The notes under the pieces were generated by a model. That model worked only from the letters and a program-made list of their open reading frames with translations, did no database searches and was not told where the DNA came from. A program made the position numbers and the translations under genes. Below are positions 42,821-51,215 of a stretch of 64,000 bases of DNA, one piece after another. This stretch comes from Paenibacillus sp. Soil522. GTDB lineage: Bacteria > Bacillota > Bacilli > Paenibacillales > Paenibacillaceae. Position 1 is the first letter of the stretch; every line of letters starts with the position of its first letter. Location: NCBI RefSeq assembly GCF_001428245.1, contig NZ_LMRV01000032.1, positions 289 to 64,288 of the forward strand, read 5' to 3'.

Positions 42821-44167
42821 CCGTTTGCGGTTCACGGACGAGGAGATGCCCATCTCCTCCCGGTATTTGGCCACCGTGCGCCTGGAAATCCGAATGCCCT
42901 CCTTCGTCATCCGATCCGCCAGCTGATGATCCGAGTATGGCGTCTTGCGGTTTTCGCCGCCGATTAATTCCTTTATCCGGGTCTTCACGCTGCCTGCGGA
43001 AGCCGAATCGCCTGAGTCCTGCCGATAACCGGAAGGAAAGAAAGCTTTCAGCTCGAAGACGCCCCACGGCGTTTGCGCGTATTTGCCGGCGGTCACGCGG
43101 CTGACGGTCGATTCATGCAGGCCCACTTTATCCGCAATCCGTTTCAGGTTCATCGGCTTGAGACGGGAAATCCCTTCTCTAAAAAAATCAATCTGCTCCT
43201 CGACAATCGCCTGCGTCACGCGAAACATGGTATCTCGCCGCTGCTCGATGCACTTGATAAAAAAGGCCGCCGCGTTCAGCTTTTTATAAAGAAAGGCTTT
43301 TGCCTCGTCATGCTCCCCGCCTTCCTTGAGCAGCCGTTCATAATGCCCGTTAATGGAGAGACGGGGCGCAGCCGCGTTTTGAACGGTGACGACGAACCGC
43401 TCCCCCGCCTGCTCGACTCTGACGTCCGGGATGATATAGGGGATGTCGCCAGCAGCGAATGCCGCACTCGGTCGAGGGTTCAGCTGCTTCAGCGTCTCGA
43501 TCGCCTCTTCCAATTCACCCGTAGCGGCCTGCAGCTTCGCAGCTAATCGATGAATGGAATGATACGCGATATCTTCCAGATGATGCCGAATGAGGACGGG
43601 AACAAGCGGCGGACAAGCCGGCAGGCGATTCGCCTGAATGATCAGGCATTCCTGCAAATCTCTCGCCCCGACGCCTGCAGGTTCAAAGCCCTGCAAGATG
43701 TCGAGCGCCTGCTCCGCCTCACCGTAATCGACCCGAAGCGCATCAGCGATATCGGCTAACGACAGCTCTATGTACCCTTTCTCGTCCAGATTTCCGGTCA
43801 TGTACGCGATGATTTGCCGGACAGCACGCGGAATGCCGGTCAGCACATTCAATTGCTCCATGAGGTGCTTCTCCAGGGAAACGTCCTTCCATACCGCTTG
43901 ATAAAGCGGGTCATAATCGGGATTATACGGGCCGGCTGGGCCGGACCCGGGCTCCGCCGGTTGCCCAAGCTGCCGCTTGTCATACTCCGCATAGGCATCC
44001 CAATCGGTCCCGGAGGGTTCCAGCATCATATTTTCCTGAAGCTCCTGCCGGATGCATTCGAGTAAATCCGGGGTCGGGAGCTGAAGGAGCTTGATCGCCT
44101 GCCGAAATTGCGGCGTCATGCGCATCTTGGCCGTTTGCTGCTGAAACATGCCGTAACCCGGGCTCAT
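42815..44167 (-). CDS. rpoN: RNA polymerase sigma-54 factor
   Basis: RpoN/SigL, 450 residues. Region I is Gln/Leu-rich (MTPQFRQAIKLLQLPTPDLL), core-binding region in the middle (VGARDLQECLIIQAN), a helix-turn-helix HESTVSRVTAGKYAQTPWGV near 365, and the C-terminal RpoN box ISRRTVAKYREEMGI that reads the -24 element. Start at the ATG with AAAGGA eight bases upstream; an ATG three codons earlier lies within that site. Placement inside the cluster it serves is unusual, since rpoN is a general factor; it probably also serves other regulons. Confidence 0.95.
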   Translation of the reverse strand: MSPGYGMFQQQTAKMRMTPQFRQAIKLLQLPTPDLLECIRQELQENMMLEPSGTDWDAYAEYDKRQLGQPAEPGSGPAGPYNPDYDPLYQAVWKDVSLEKHLMEQLNVLTGIPRAVRQIIAYMTGNLDEKGYIELSLADIADALRVDYGEAEQALDILQGFEPAGVGARDLQECLIIQANRLPACPPLVPVLIRHHLEDIAYHSIHRLAAKLQAATGELEEAIETLKQLNPRPSAAFAAGDIPYIIPDVRVEQAGERFVVTVQNAAAPRLSINGHYERLLKEGGEHDEAKAFLYKKLNAAAFFIKCIEQRRDTMFRVTQAIVEEQIDFFREGISRLKPMNLKRIADKVGLHESTVSRVTAGKYAQTPWGVFELKAFFPSGYRQDSGDSASAGSVKTRIKELIGGENRKTPYSDHQLADRMTKEGIRISRRTVAKYREEMGISSSVNRKRL

Positions 44168-44320
44168 CGCAATCATCCTTTAGGCTTTTGCTCTATTTTA
44201 TTCCGGATGCTCGGCCATTTTGACAACGGTATGCGGGTCGTGAAGCTGTTTTTTAAAGTTCCGGTCCTTTATAAACTCCAACTCTCGCAGCAGCTAGGTT
44301 ATAATAGCATTTAAGTTATA

Positions 44321-44349
44321 TTGAAAATTCCTTGATCCATTAGTTTAAT
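44321..44349 (+). promoter_or_regulatory. sigma-A-like promoter of T-box transcript
   Basis: TTGAAA (44321-44326) and TTTAAT (44344-44349), 17 bases apart, placing the RNA start near 44356 just before the T-box stem I. The preceding 44168-44320 shows no gene. Confidence 0.55.
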
Positions 44350-44357
44350 CGTGATAT

Positions 44358-44676
44358 CATCTCTTCAAACCAATATTTACCTATAAAAGCTGTGATGAGA
44401 AAGAGTAATTGGACAGTTTCTTTTACAGAGAGCCCCTCAGTGCTGAAAGGGGGCAAAGAATAGTTCCAATGAATATGGCCTCGGAGCTGCACCTCGAAAC
44501 CCATTAGGGAAGTAGGATGTGACGGTGGCACCCGTTATAGTGCTAGGGTATAAGCAACATAATTAAAGTCGCTGTACTTGAAAAGAGGTCAATGCGTTAA
44601 GCATTGATGAACTTGGTTGGTAACACGGAGTATTAACTCTTGTCCCTTTACGGGGCGGGAGTTTTATTTTTTTATC
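44358..44676 (+). ncRNA. T-box leader riboswitch, probably methionine-specific
   Basis: Stem I is marked by GATGAGAAAGAGTAA and ACAGAGAGCCCC...GTGCTGAAAGGGGGC; the specifier region reads GAAT-ATG-GCC (ATG at 44475-44477) followed by TCGGAGCTGC. The antiterminator core GUUGGUAACACG (44616-44627) departs from the usual GGUGGNACCRCG at two positions that pair with each other, a compensatory change. Its bulge base is U, matching discriminator A as in tRNA-Met (tRNA-Trp, the alternative TGG reading, has G). A terminator (stem 44635-44645 with 44651-44661, then U-rich) follows. Uncharged tRNA would turn the next gene on. Confidence 0.85.
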
Positions 44677-44704
44677 ACAAATGTAAATATGGGAGGTTCT
44701 TGAA

Positions 44705-45487
44705 ATGGAAAGAAAAAACACTTTTAACGAAATTGCAAGGGAATACGACAAGTACAGACCTAGCTATCCAGAACAATTATTTACTGACATCTTGGAGTTG
44801 ACGGCTATCAAGCAGGGCGATTCCATACTTGAAATCGGCTGTGGCACAGGTCAGGCAACGAAAGGTTTTGTTGATTTAGGTTTTGATAATGTGACTTGCA
44901 TTGAATTAGGTCAAAATTTAGCGGAACTTACTCGTGAAAAATTTAAAAACAAACCAAATGTTAACATAATCAATTCCCCATTTGAAACTTGGCAGAGTGA
45001 AAAGAGTAACTTTGACTTGGCTATATCTGGTACAGCTTTTCACTTTATTCAGCCACAAGAAGTTGGCTATCGCAAGGTCTTCGACTTGCTCAACGACGAA
45101 GGCTCTATAGCATTCTTTTGGACCGTCCATATTCCGTCTTTTGATGATGTCTCTAATCGAATTCGAGAAAGTTACAAGAGAAATGCACCCCAACTAGACG
45201 ATTCAAAAAACCCAACCATTGAACAAATTATTGATGAAAGGTCAGTTCTAGCTCTAAAGGATGGGTTGTTTAAGGAATTAGAAATAAAGCAATACATTTG
45301 TAATCACACCTATACAGCTGATGAATATATCTCTTTATTAAACACTAATTCCAGACATAGACTACTTCCCGACAATGTACGATTTGAATTGTTTGGGGAA
45401 ATCAAAGAAGCGATTGAAGAACATGGTGGAATTCTTAATAAACCTCAAGCTGTTGTGTTGTACCATGCAAAAAAAAATCTAAAGTGA
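44705..45487 (+). CDS. class I SAM-dependent methyltransferase
   Basis: 260 residues, soluble. Methyltransferase_11/25-like fold: N-terminal FNEIAREYDKYRPSYPEQLF, SAM-binding motif I ILEIGCGTGQATKGFVDLG (near 45), acidic motif II CIELGQNLAE, motif IV FDLAISGTAFHFI. The substrate is unknown. The gene is clearly richer in A+T than its neighbours and stands alone behind a T-box, which suggests transfer. A methionine-starvation switch on a SAM-using enzyme would be unusual and may mean that the enzyme works in methionine salvage or in modification of a translation component. Confidence 0.88.
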   Translation: MERKNTFNEIAREYDKYRPSYPEQLFTDILELTAIKQGDSILEIGCGTGQATKGFVDLGFDNVTCIELGQNLAELTREKFKNKPNVNIINSPFETWQSEKSNFDLAISGTAFHFIQPQEVGYRKVFDLLNDEGSIAFFWTVHIPSFDDVSNRIRESYKRNAPQLDDSKNPTIEQIIDERSVLALKDGLFKELEIKQYICNHTYTADEYISLLNTNSRHRLLPDNVRFELFGEIKEAIEEHGGILNKPQAVVLYHAKKNLK

Positions 45488-45573
45488 ATACCCAACAAAT
45501 TCATTCGTTAAACTCCCATGGAAGAACGCAATTACTTCCATAATCTGTGGTGTCGCGTGAGCGGCATGGATGG

Positions 45574-45723
45574 CTAACGGTTACGATAGCTAATGATAGA
45601 TAGAAAAGGATGCAGTTTCCATTTCGCCGTTGCATACACGATAAAGACGATACTGAAAAGTAATAGAACTAAAATAATAGGGCCTAGTTGAACAATTTCA
45701 GGGCTAAATCCTGCTTGGTTCAT
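45574..45723 (-). pseudogene. GntP-family permease, truncated to 49 codons
   Basis: MNQAGFSPEIVQLGPIILVL followed by a hydrophobic helix and KWKLHPFLS is the start of a GntP-type gluconate/glycerate:H+ symporter (normally about 430-450 residues, 12-14 membrane segments). It stops after one helix. The ATG overlaps the glycerate kinase stop (ATGA), the normal coupling of such pairs, so the gene was intact once. The A+T-rich T-box/methyltransferase block occupies the place of the missing part. Confidence 0.65.
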
Positions 45724-46862
45724 TGTAATCCCCCTTTTATATTGTAAATACGAACGACTTGCTCTGCCGCCTGCTCCAAAAGCGTTTCGGTTAGCGCCAT
45801 GGCCTCGTCAAGCGGCATAGGCCGATTCAGAATGCTGATGACCGCCGACACTCCATGCTCATACAAACTCTCGATTCCTTGTCCGATGGATCCGGCCAAA
45901 ACAATGACAGGCACTTGGTGTTTTCTCGCTACATGCGCAACTCCGCACGGCGTTTTGCCTCTGGCTGTCTGAAAATCAACCTGCCCTTCCCCCGTGATGA
46001 CAAGATCCGCATCCTGAATGGCCGATTCGAGATCCGTCATTCTAGTCACAATCGATATGCCTGATTCCAATTGGCCATCCATAAAGGCAAGGATTCCGCC
46101 AGACAAGCCGCCTGCCGCACCTGTTCCGGGAATATCGTGTATCGCGATACCTTTGGCGCGTTCAATCAAATCGGCAAAATGCTTCAAGTTCTGATCAAGC
46201 TGCTGCACCATCTCAGGCGTCGCGCCTTTTTGCGGTCCGAAAACAGCCGATGCTCCGCTAGGTCCAACAAACGGGCTATTTACATCGCAGGCGATAATGA
46301 ACTCGCTTTCAGCAATACGCGGGTCCAATCCTTCCAGACGAATTTCTGCAATCCTTCCTAATTCGCCTCCCCCAAAACCTAGCGGCTGACCATTTTGGTC
46401 AAGCAGTTCCGCTCCCAAAGCTTGCAGCATTCCCGCTCCGCCGTCATTTGTCGCGCTTCCGCCCAGGCCAAGTATAAAATGTCTGCAGCCATGGTTGAGG
46501 CCGGCTTCGATGAGCTGACCGAAACCGTATGTGGTTGTATACAATGGGTTCCTTTCGTGCTCCCCGATCAAATATAATCCAGAGGACATGGCCATTTCGA
46601 TGACACAAGTCATGCCGTCTCCCAGTATGCCGATTCCCGATTTGATATCCCGGCCTAACGGGTTTTTCGTAATCACTTCCAAGAAACGCCCGCCTGTGGC
46701 ATCCATCAGACAGTCCATCGTGCCTTCGCCGCCATCAGCCATCGGAACTACGACGGTAACGCTTTCATTTATTGCCCGCTTTACTCCTCTTTCAATAGCG
46801 AGACCAACTTCTTTGGCCGTGAGGCTGCCTTTATAAGAATCCGGTGCAATGACAATTTTCAT
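45720..46862 (-). CDS. glycerate kinase
   Basis: GlxK/GarK-type kinase (glycerate kinase type 1), 380 residues, phosphorylating D-glycerate to 2- or 3-phosphoglycerate. Begins MKIVIAPDSYKGSLTAKEVG, with VPMADGGEGTMD, HFILGLGGSATNDGGAGMLQ, and LVITGEGQVDFQTARGKTPC near the end, all family signatures. The ATG after AAGGAGG is preferred over one 12 codons upstream. Normally followed by a GntP permease; here only a stump remains, so glycerate import through that protein is lost. Confidence 0.92.
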   Translation of the reverse strand: MKIVIAPDSYKGSLTAKEVGLAIERGVKRAINESVTVVVPMADGGEGTMDCLMDATGGRFLEVITKNPLGRDIKSGIGILGDGMTCVIEMAMSSGLYLIGEHERNPLYTTTYGFGQLIEAGLNHGCRHFILGLGGSATNDGGAGMLQALGAELLDQNGQPLGFGGGELGRIAEIRLEGLDPRIAESEFIIACDVNSPFVGPSGASAVFGPQKGATPEMVQQLDQNLKHFADLIERAKGIAIHDIPGTGAAGGLSGGILAFMDGQLESGISIVTRMTDLESAIQDADLVITGEGQVDFQTARGKTPCGVAHVARKHQVPVIVLAGSIGQGIESLYEHGVSAVISILNRPMPLDEAMALTETLLEQAAEQVVRIYNIKGGLQ

Positions 46863-47412
46863 TTCGCTTATGTTTCCTCCTTCAACGATTTTCATCATGC
46901 TCTCGATCTTATCGACATAAGAAACGATTTAACATATTGTGATTATATAGAACATTACCGTACCGCTCAATGTGTAAAGCATATGAGTTTACGTTTAAAT
47001 TTCCGACATTTTATGACCATGAATATTGTTATCGTAATTTCCGCTTACTTCAAAGATTCTGATGCAACATAAAAAAAGAGCCAAAAGGCTCTTTAGACCG
47101 CCATTTATAGTCGAATCGATTGTTTTCAAATAAAAAGTGACCCGTGACGGCTGCTCACGAGAGGTTAAACGACACGGCTCGCACTTTAATATTATTCCAT
47201 GATCAGTGGCCTGTCCATTCCGTGAGTAGGCAATATTTCGACCTAGATAATGCCGTTTATTTCGCCCGTGCCATTCATCGGTAATTAAACTGCCTCCTCC
47301 CGGAGATAGCGCCCATGCTGGGTGTATAATAATGGGCGGTCCTTATATTCATAAGGCCGCCCTGCGTTTTATCAAATCCTCCAGACTATTCTCTTCTCAA
47401 GGGATGACGCAG
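46863..47412. other. noncoding stretch with two hairpins
   Basis: 550 bases with no supported gene. On the minus strand AAAGAGCC/GGCTCTTT (47075-47094) with seven T is a good intrinsic terminator. At 47334-47362 GGGCGG-CCTTAT with its complement (one bulge) forms a strong hairpin about 50 bases after the FtsH-like gene and may be its first terminator. The space between them may once have held a gene. Confidence 0.5.
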
Positions 47413-49143
47413 TCAATCGGATTCCTCCGTATGATGGTCGGTCTCCTCCGGCAGCTGCGCCGGGTCTTCCTTGGCAGGCGAATCGATAATAGTCCGGGCT
47501 TTTATCTCAGGCGGCTCTGGCCGGCTTTGGCCATAGAGCCGCACATAGATCTGCTCAATTTCCTCGCCGGTCAGATCTTCACGCTTCAGCAGCTCCTCCG
47601 CAATGGCGTGGACGAGGTCGGCGTGATCCCGTACCAGCTTCTTCACTTGGAGCATCTGATCAATCAGCAGCTCGTTGATCTTTGGCCGAAGCGCCTTGAG
47701 TGCCTCGGCCCGATTGCCGGTCGCAAGCCAGCTGAACAGCTCATCACCCATTCCGACCATACCCAGATAGACGCCGGCCATCTCGGTAGCCCGCTGCAGG
47801 TCAGAGGTAACACCGTTTAATTTCTTGCCGAGGAATTCCTCTTCCACCGCCCGTGCTGCCAGAGAGACTTGAATCGCCGCCAAGATCTCGCTGTCGCTCC
47901 GGTTATACCGCTCATGCGTCGGCTTGGTGGCAGCGAGACCGAGCGCATTGCCCCGGCGGATAATCGTCACTTTCCAGACCCGTTCGTGGGGCTTGAGCAA
48001 ATACTGGGCAACCGCATGGCCGGCCTCATGGTAGGCGATGTTTCGCTTCTCGTCATCCCTCATGGAGCGAAGCGGCTGTTTGAGGCCCCACTCATAGGTC
48101 TCCATGGCGACCCGGAAGTCCTCGTAAGAGGCAAGCTCGGCGCCCCGCTGGTGGGCGATGACGACCGACTCGTTGACGATGTGTTTAATCTGTGCCGGAC
48201 TGTAGCCGACCGTATCGAGCGCTACCCGTTCTGCAGTTAGTGTGGATTCCCGCTTCACCTTCTGGAGGTAGTATTCAAAAACGTCCACCCGTCCATCATA
48301 ATCGGGGGTATCGACCCAGAGCCGCCTGTCGAAACGGCCGGGCCGGAGCAGTGCGGTGTCTAGTACGTCGGGCATGTTGGTCGCAGCGACTGTCAGCACC
48401 GGCGGCCGATCTGCCTTCTTGCGCCTAAGACCAAATGAGCGAAGCATCTTTGCAAACCAGGAGCTATCGATGTTCGGCGGGTCCATCTGCAAGAGCAGCT
48501 CGTTAAGCAGGCCCGCGCCGCCCATGCCTAACATCCCTCCTCCTCCACCGCCTGATTGACGACTCATGCCAATGGCGTCAATCTCGTCGATGAAGATGAT
48601 GCAAGCGCCGTACACTCTCGCCAGCTTCCGGGCCTTCTTGTAGAGGCCCATCACCTTCAGGTTGCCGACGCCGAAGAACATGTTTTGAAAGCTGGGAGCC
48701 GAGGCGTAAGCAAAGGGTACCTGCGCCTCGTTGGCGATTACCTGGGCCAGATAGGACTTACCGGTACCGGGCGGCCCGCAGAGCAGCAGCCCCCGGATCG
48801 CTTCGCCGCCCATATCCTTAAACTCCTTGACGCCCTTGAGCAGGGTGACGATCCGCTTGGCATTCTCCACGATCTCGGGGTTACCCCGGTAGTCGTCCCA
48901 GGTGGACCCAGTCTCCCCAGGCAGTATCCAGTATGTGCGTCCCCGGGCCAGGAACCAGAAAAGGGCTACGAACTGGATGATTATAAATACTACGGCGAAT
49001 AGCAGCTGCAGCAAAACGCTGACAATTCCGAGCGTGACCTGCCAGGCCTTCGGACCTCCTGCCCACAACAGTACGCCGATGATGATAAGGACTGCGAGTC
49101 TGAGAAGGAATTTACGCCACCTGATCCAATGGTATTTCCTCAT
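47413..49143 (-). CDS. FtsH-like membrane AAA+ metalloprotease
   Basis: 576 residues. Two hydrophobic segments near the N-terminus (about 12-28 and 35-65) are separated by only a few residues, so the extracytoplasmic domain of true FtsH is missing. AAA+ module: Walker A LCGPPGTGKSYLAQ, Walker B CIIFIDEIDAIG, a Gly-rich insertion SGGGGGGMLGMGG, second region of homology LLRPGRFDRRLWVDTPD. Protease: zinc site HEAGHAVAQYLL (near 370) and third ligand in VTSDLQRATEMA (Asp). It is an active-looking ATP-dependent membrane protease paralogous to the housekeeping FtsH; substrates unknown. Start supported by AAGGTAGTG. Confidence 0.9.
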   Translation of the reverse strand: MRKYHWIRWRKFLLRLAVLIIIGVLLWAGGPKAWQVTLGIVSVLLQLLFAVVFIIIQFVALFWFLARGRTYWILPGETGSTWDDYRGNPEIVENAKRIVTLLKGVKEFKDMGGEAIRGLLLCGPPGTGKSYLAQVIANEAQVPFAYASAPSFQNMFFGVGNLKVMGLYKKARKLARVYGACIIFIDEIDAIGMSRQSGGGGGGMLGMGGAGLLNELLLQMDPPNIDSSWFAKMLRSFGLRRKKADRPPVLTVAATNMPDVLDTALLRPGRFDRRLWVDTPDYDGRVDVFEYYLQKVKRESTLTAERVALDTVGYSPAQIKHIVNESVVIAHQRGAELASYEDFRVAMETYEWGLKQPLRSMRDDEKRNIAYHEAGHAVAQYLLKPHERVWKVTIIRRGNALGLAATKPTHERYNRSDSEILAAIQVSLAARAVEEEFLGKKLNGVTSDLQRATEMAGVYLGMVGMGDELFSWLATGNRAEALKALRPKINELLIDQMLQVKKLVRDHADLVHAIAEELLKREDLTGEEIEQIYVRLYGQSRPEPPEIKARTIIDSPAKEDPAQLPEETDHHTEESD

Positions 49144-49365
49144 GGCCTCACTACCTTTACAGACGATTTTGAATTATTTTATGAAATATCTGCCCTATAA
49201 ATGCCTCTTATCCAAAGTGATGTTAGTTAAAATGACTTCCAGTTCACAATGAGCCCACACTTCCCCGGAAAAGTGAATAATCAGAAGAACTTGGTCTAGC
49301 CGGCGGCCAGTAATAACCGTAATTGCCCCTTTTCATCTCTCGTAAAATAACTGAAAAAAGAAGAA

Positions 49366-49390
49366 GGATCCGCCGAGGCGGATCCCTTTT
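49366..49390 (-). terminator. terminator after LysM protein gene
   Basis: GGATCCGC (49366-49373), loop CGAG, GCGGATCC (49378-49385); a T-rich tract (TTCTTCTTTTTT) follows on the minus strand. Confidence 0.7.
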
Positions 49391-49710
49391 TATGATTGCT
49401 GCTCCAGACGGTCCACGCGCCTGCGGAGGCGTTGGACTTCATTGGTCAACTGATCCACTTGACGTTCCAAGCGCGTTACTCTTCGCTCCAGATTACCCGG
49501 TCCAGGCGGGCCAGGCGGAAATGGCGGGCCGGGCGGAAACGGTGGAGCAGGTGGAAAAGGCGGGCCGGGTATAGGGATATACAGCGTTAATCCGACATAA
49601 ATATAGTTTGGGTTCGATAGGCCGTTCGCCTGCATGATCGCTTGAACGGACGTTCCGAATCTCGATGCGATCGACCATAATGTATCGCCGGGCTGCACCA
49701 CATAATTCAT
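49390..49710 (-). CDS. LysM, proline/glycine-rich, coiled-coil protein
   Basis: 106 residues in three parts. LysM domain 2-47 (YVVQPGDTLWSIASRFGTSV, then NPNYIYVGLTLYIP), a Pro-Gly-Phe spacer of about 25 residues built of PPFPPGP units, and a charged coiled coil to the end (RRVTRLERQVDQLTNEVQRL). No signal peptide, as in spore-associated LysM proteins such as SafA/YhdB-type morphogens, so a spore-coat or cortex role is plausible but unproven. Good start: GGGAGGAATATTTC before ATG. Confidence 0.82.
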   Translation of the reverse strand: MNYVVQPGDTLWSIASRFGTSVQAIMQANGLSNPNYIYVGLTLYIPIPGPPFPPAPPFPPGPPFPPGPPGPGNLERRVTRLERQVDQLTNEVQRLRRRVDRLEQQS

Positions 49711-49806
49711 GAAATATTCCTCCCGATAAATGAATCCTTACCGAGATAGTGTATGTGCCTATCGCTATTAATGATTGAGGCTAATGCCTATTTTCACTCT
49801 TCTTCA

Positions 49807-51105
49807 TTACTCATAATCCTTCGCCAATACCGCGAGCTCCTCATAGGCTTGCTCCGGCGTAATTTCACCGAACATGATTTTCTCTCCGACCGCTTTGAAG
49901 TCTTTCTGCGTGAAGTTGCTCCAGCCCTTAGGCTCCGGTACATATAGCTGAGCATCCGGCGCCGTATTCGTAATTAACGAAATGCCCATTTTATCGGGAG
50001 CGTTAAATTTCGGAGTCAGACTCTCGACGATTTTGCTCGAGACTGGTACGCCGCGGGATGTGCCCAAAATTTCGGCCGCCTCCGGATCGTTAATAAACCA
50101 GTCGATAAACTTCTTCGCTTCCTCCACATGCTCGGAGTTAGCGCTTGCGCTCCAGAACATCGACGGCTTGAGCCAGCCGCCGGCCTGCTCATTTTTCGGG
50201 ATCGTTACGAAATCGAAAACCCCCGGCTTCAAGCTGTCAAAGCTGTTCGCTTGTGCGGCGTGAACGATGCGCACCAGGGTAGTGCCGTTTACCATAAGAT
50301 CCAGCTGAGGGTCCAGCTCCTTATCCGTCACGCTCACCTCGCCCGGAGGCACAATCCCCTCCTTGCGCAGCTCGGCAAATTTACGTTCAAATTCGAGGTA
50401 CGAATCCTTATCCAAATTCAGCTTGCCGTCATCCGTAAACACCTGTCCCAAGCCTTTGCTCAGCTGATAATTGACGTATTGCCCGAAAGCGGCTGAAAGG
50501 TCAGGAAGCACGTACTTATCGGAACCCACCTTGGCTTTCGCTTCTTTGCCGAAGGCGAAAAACTGGTCCCAAGTCCAGCCGTTCGCCGGCTTCGTAATGC
50601 CCAGCTTTTCTACGGCCTCTTTATTATAGGCCATCCCGATTGCATTATTGCCGAGAGGAATGGCGTACAGCTTATCCTGATATTTCCCTGTGTTCAGAAG
50701 AGCGGCATCGATATCCCCCGTCGCTACCCCCGTAGACAAGTCGGCCAATTGGTTACGGCCCGCATATTCCGCTAAGTAGGACGCATCCATTTGAATAATG
50801 TCCGGTGCATTTTTCGCCGCGGACTGGGTGGCCAGCTTATCCCAATAGCCATCCCAGCCGGAAAACTCGGGCTCGAAAGTGACATTCGGATTTTTTTGCG
50901 TATACAAATCGAGCGCTTTTAAAGTAGCATCATGTCTGGACTGAGATCCCCACCATAAAATACGCAGCTTTACCTGACTTGCCTCCGCCGCTTGCTCCGT
51001 GCTTTCCGCCGTTGTGTTTTTGTCATTGCCGCTGCAAGCGGCAGCGGTTAGAAGCATAATTGCCGATAATAGAACGGTAAGCGATTTCATTACATTGATT
51101 TTCAT
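49807..51105 (-). CDS. sugar ABC transporter substrate-binding lipoprotein
   Basis: Family 1 extracellular solute-binding protein (SBP_bac_1), 432 residues. Signal peptide with lipobox LTAAAC-type cleavage near residue 24; then VKLRILWWGSQSRHDATLKA, DIIQMDASYLAEYAGRNQLA, GITKPANGWTWDQFFAFGKE, usual motifs. Third of the importer genes, after two permeases, with no ATPase in the operon; such systems use a shared MsmX-type ATPase encoded elsewhere. Probably imports an oligosaccharide. AAGGGGG before ATG. Confidence 0.92.
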   Translation of the reverse strand: MKINVMKSLTVLLSAIMLLTAAACSGNDKNTTAESTEQAAEASQVKLRILWWGSQSRHDATLKALDLYTQKNPNVTFEPEFSGWDGYWDKLATQSAAKNAPDIIQMDASYLAEYAGRNQLADLSTGVATGDIDAALLNTGKYQDKLYAIPLGNNAIGMAYNKEAVEKLGITKPANGWTWDQFFAFGKEAKAKVGSDKYVLPDLSAAFGQYVNYQLSKGLGQVFTDDGKLNLDKDSYLEFERKFAELRKEGIVPPGEVSVTDKELDPQLDLMVNGTTLVRIVHAAQANSFDSLKPGVFDFVTIPKNEQAGGWLKPSMFWSASANSEHVEEAKKFIDWFINDPEAAEILGTSRGVPVSSKIVESLTPKFNAPDKMGISLITNTAPDAQLYVPEPKGWSNFTQKDFKAVGEKIMFGEITPEQAYEELAVLAKDYE

Positions 51106-51215
51106 AGTAAATCCCCCTTAGGAATGGATAAACCGTTTACATTTCATATATTAGCAATCAACCGGACAATCGGGTATACGAAGAATGCACAATTTCTTAT
51201 AGAAATGCATCCTTT

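Noticed and set aside
44475..44478. TGG (tryptophan) as T-box specifier
   Set aside because: The base after it would be C instead of the usual purine, and the U in the antiterminator bulge does not fit the G discriminator of tRNA-Trp.
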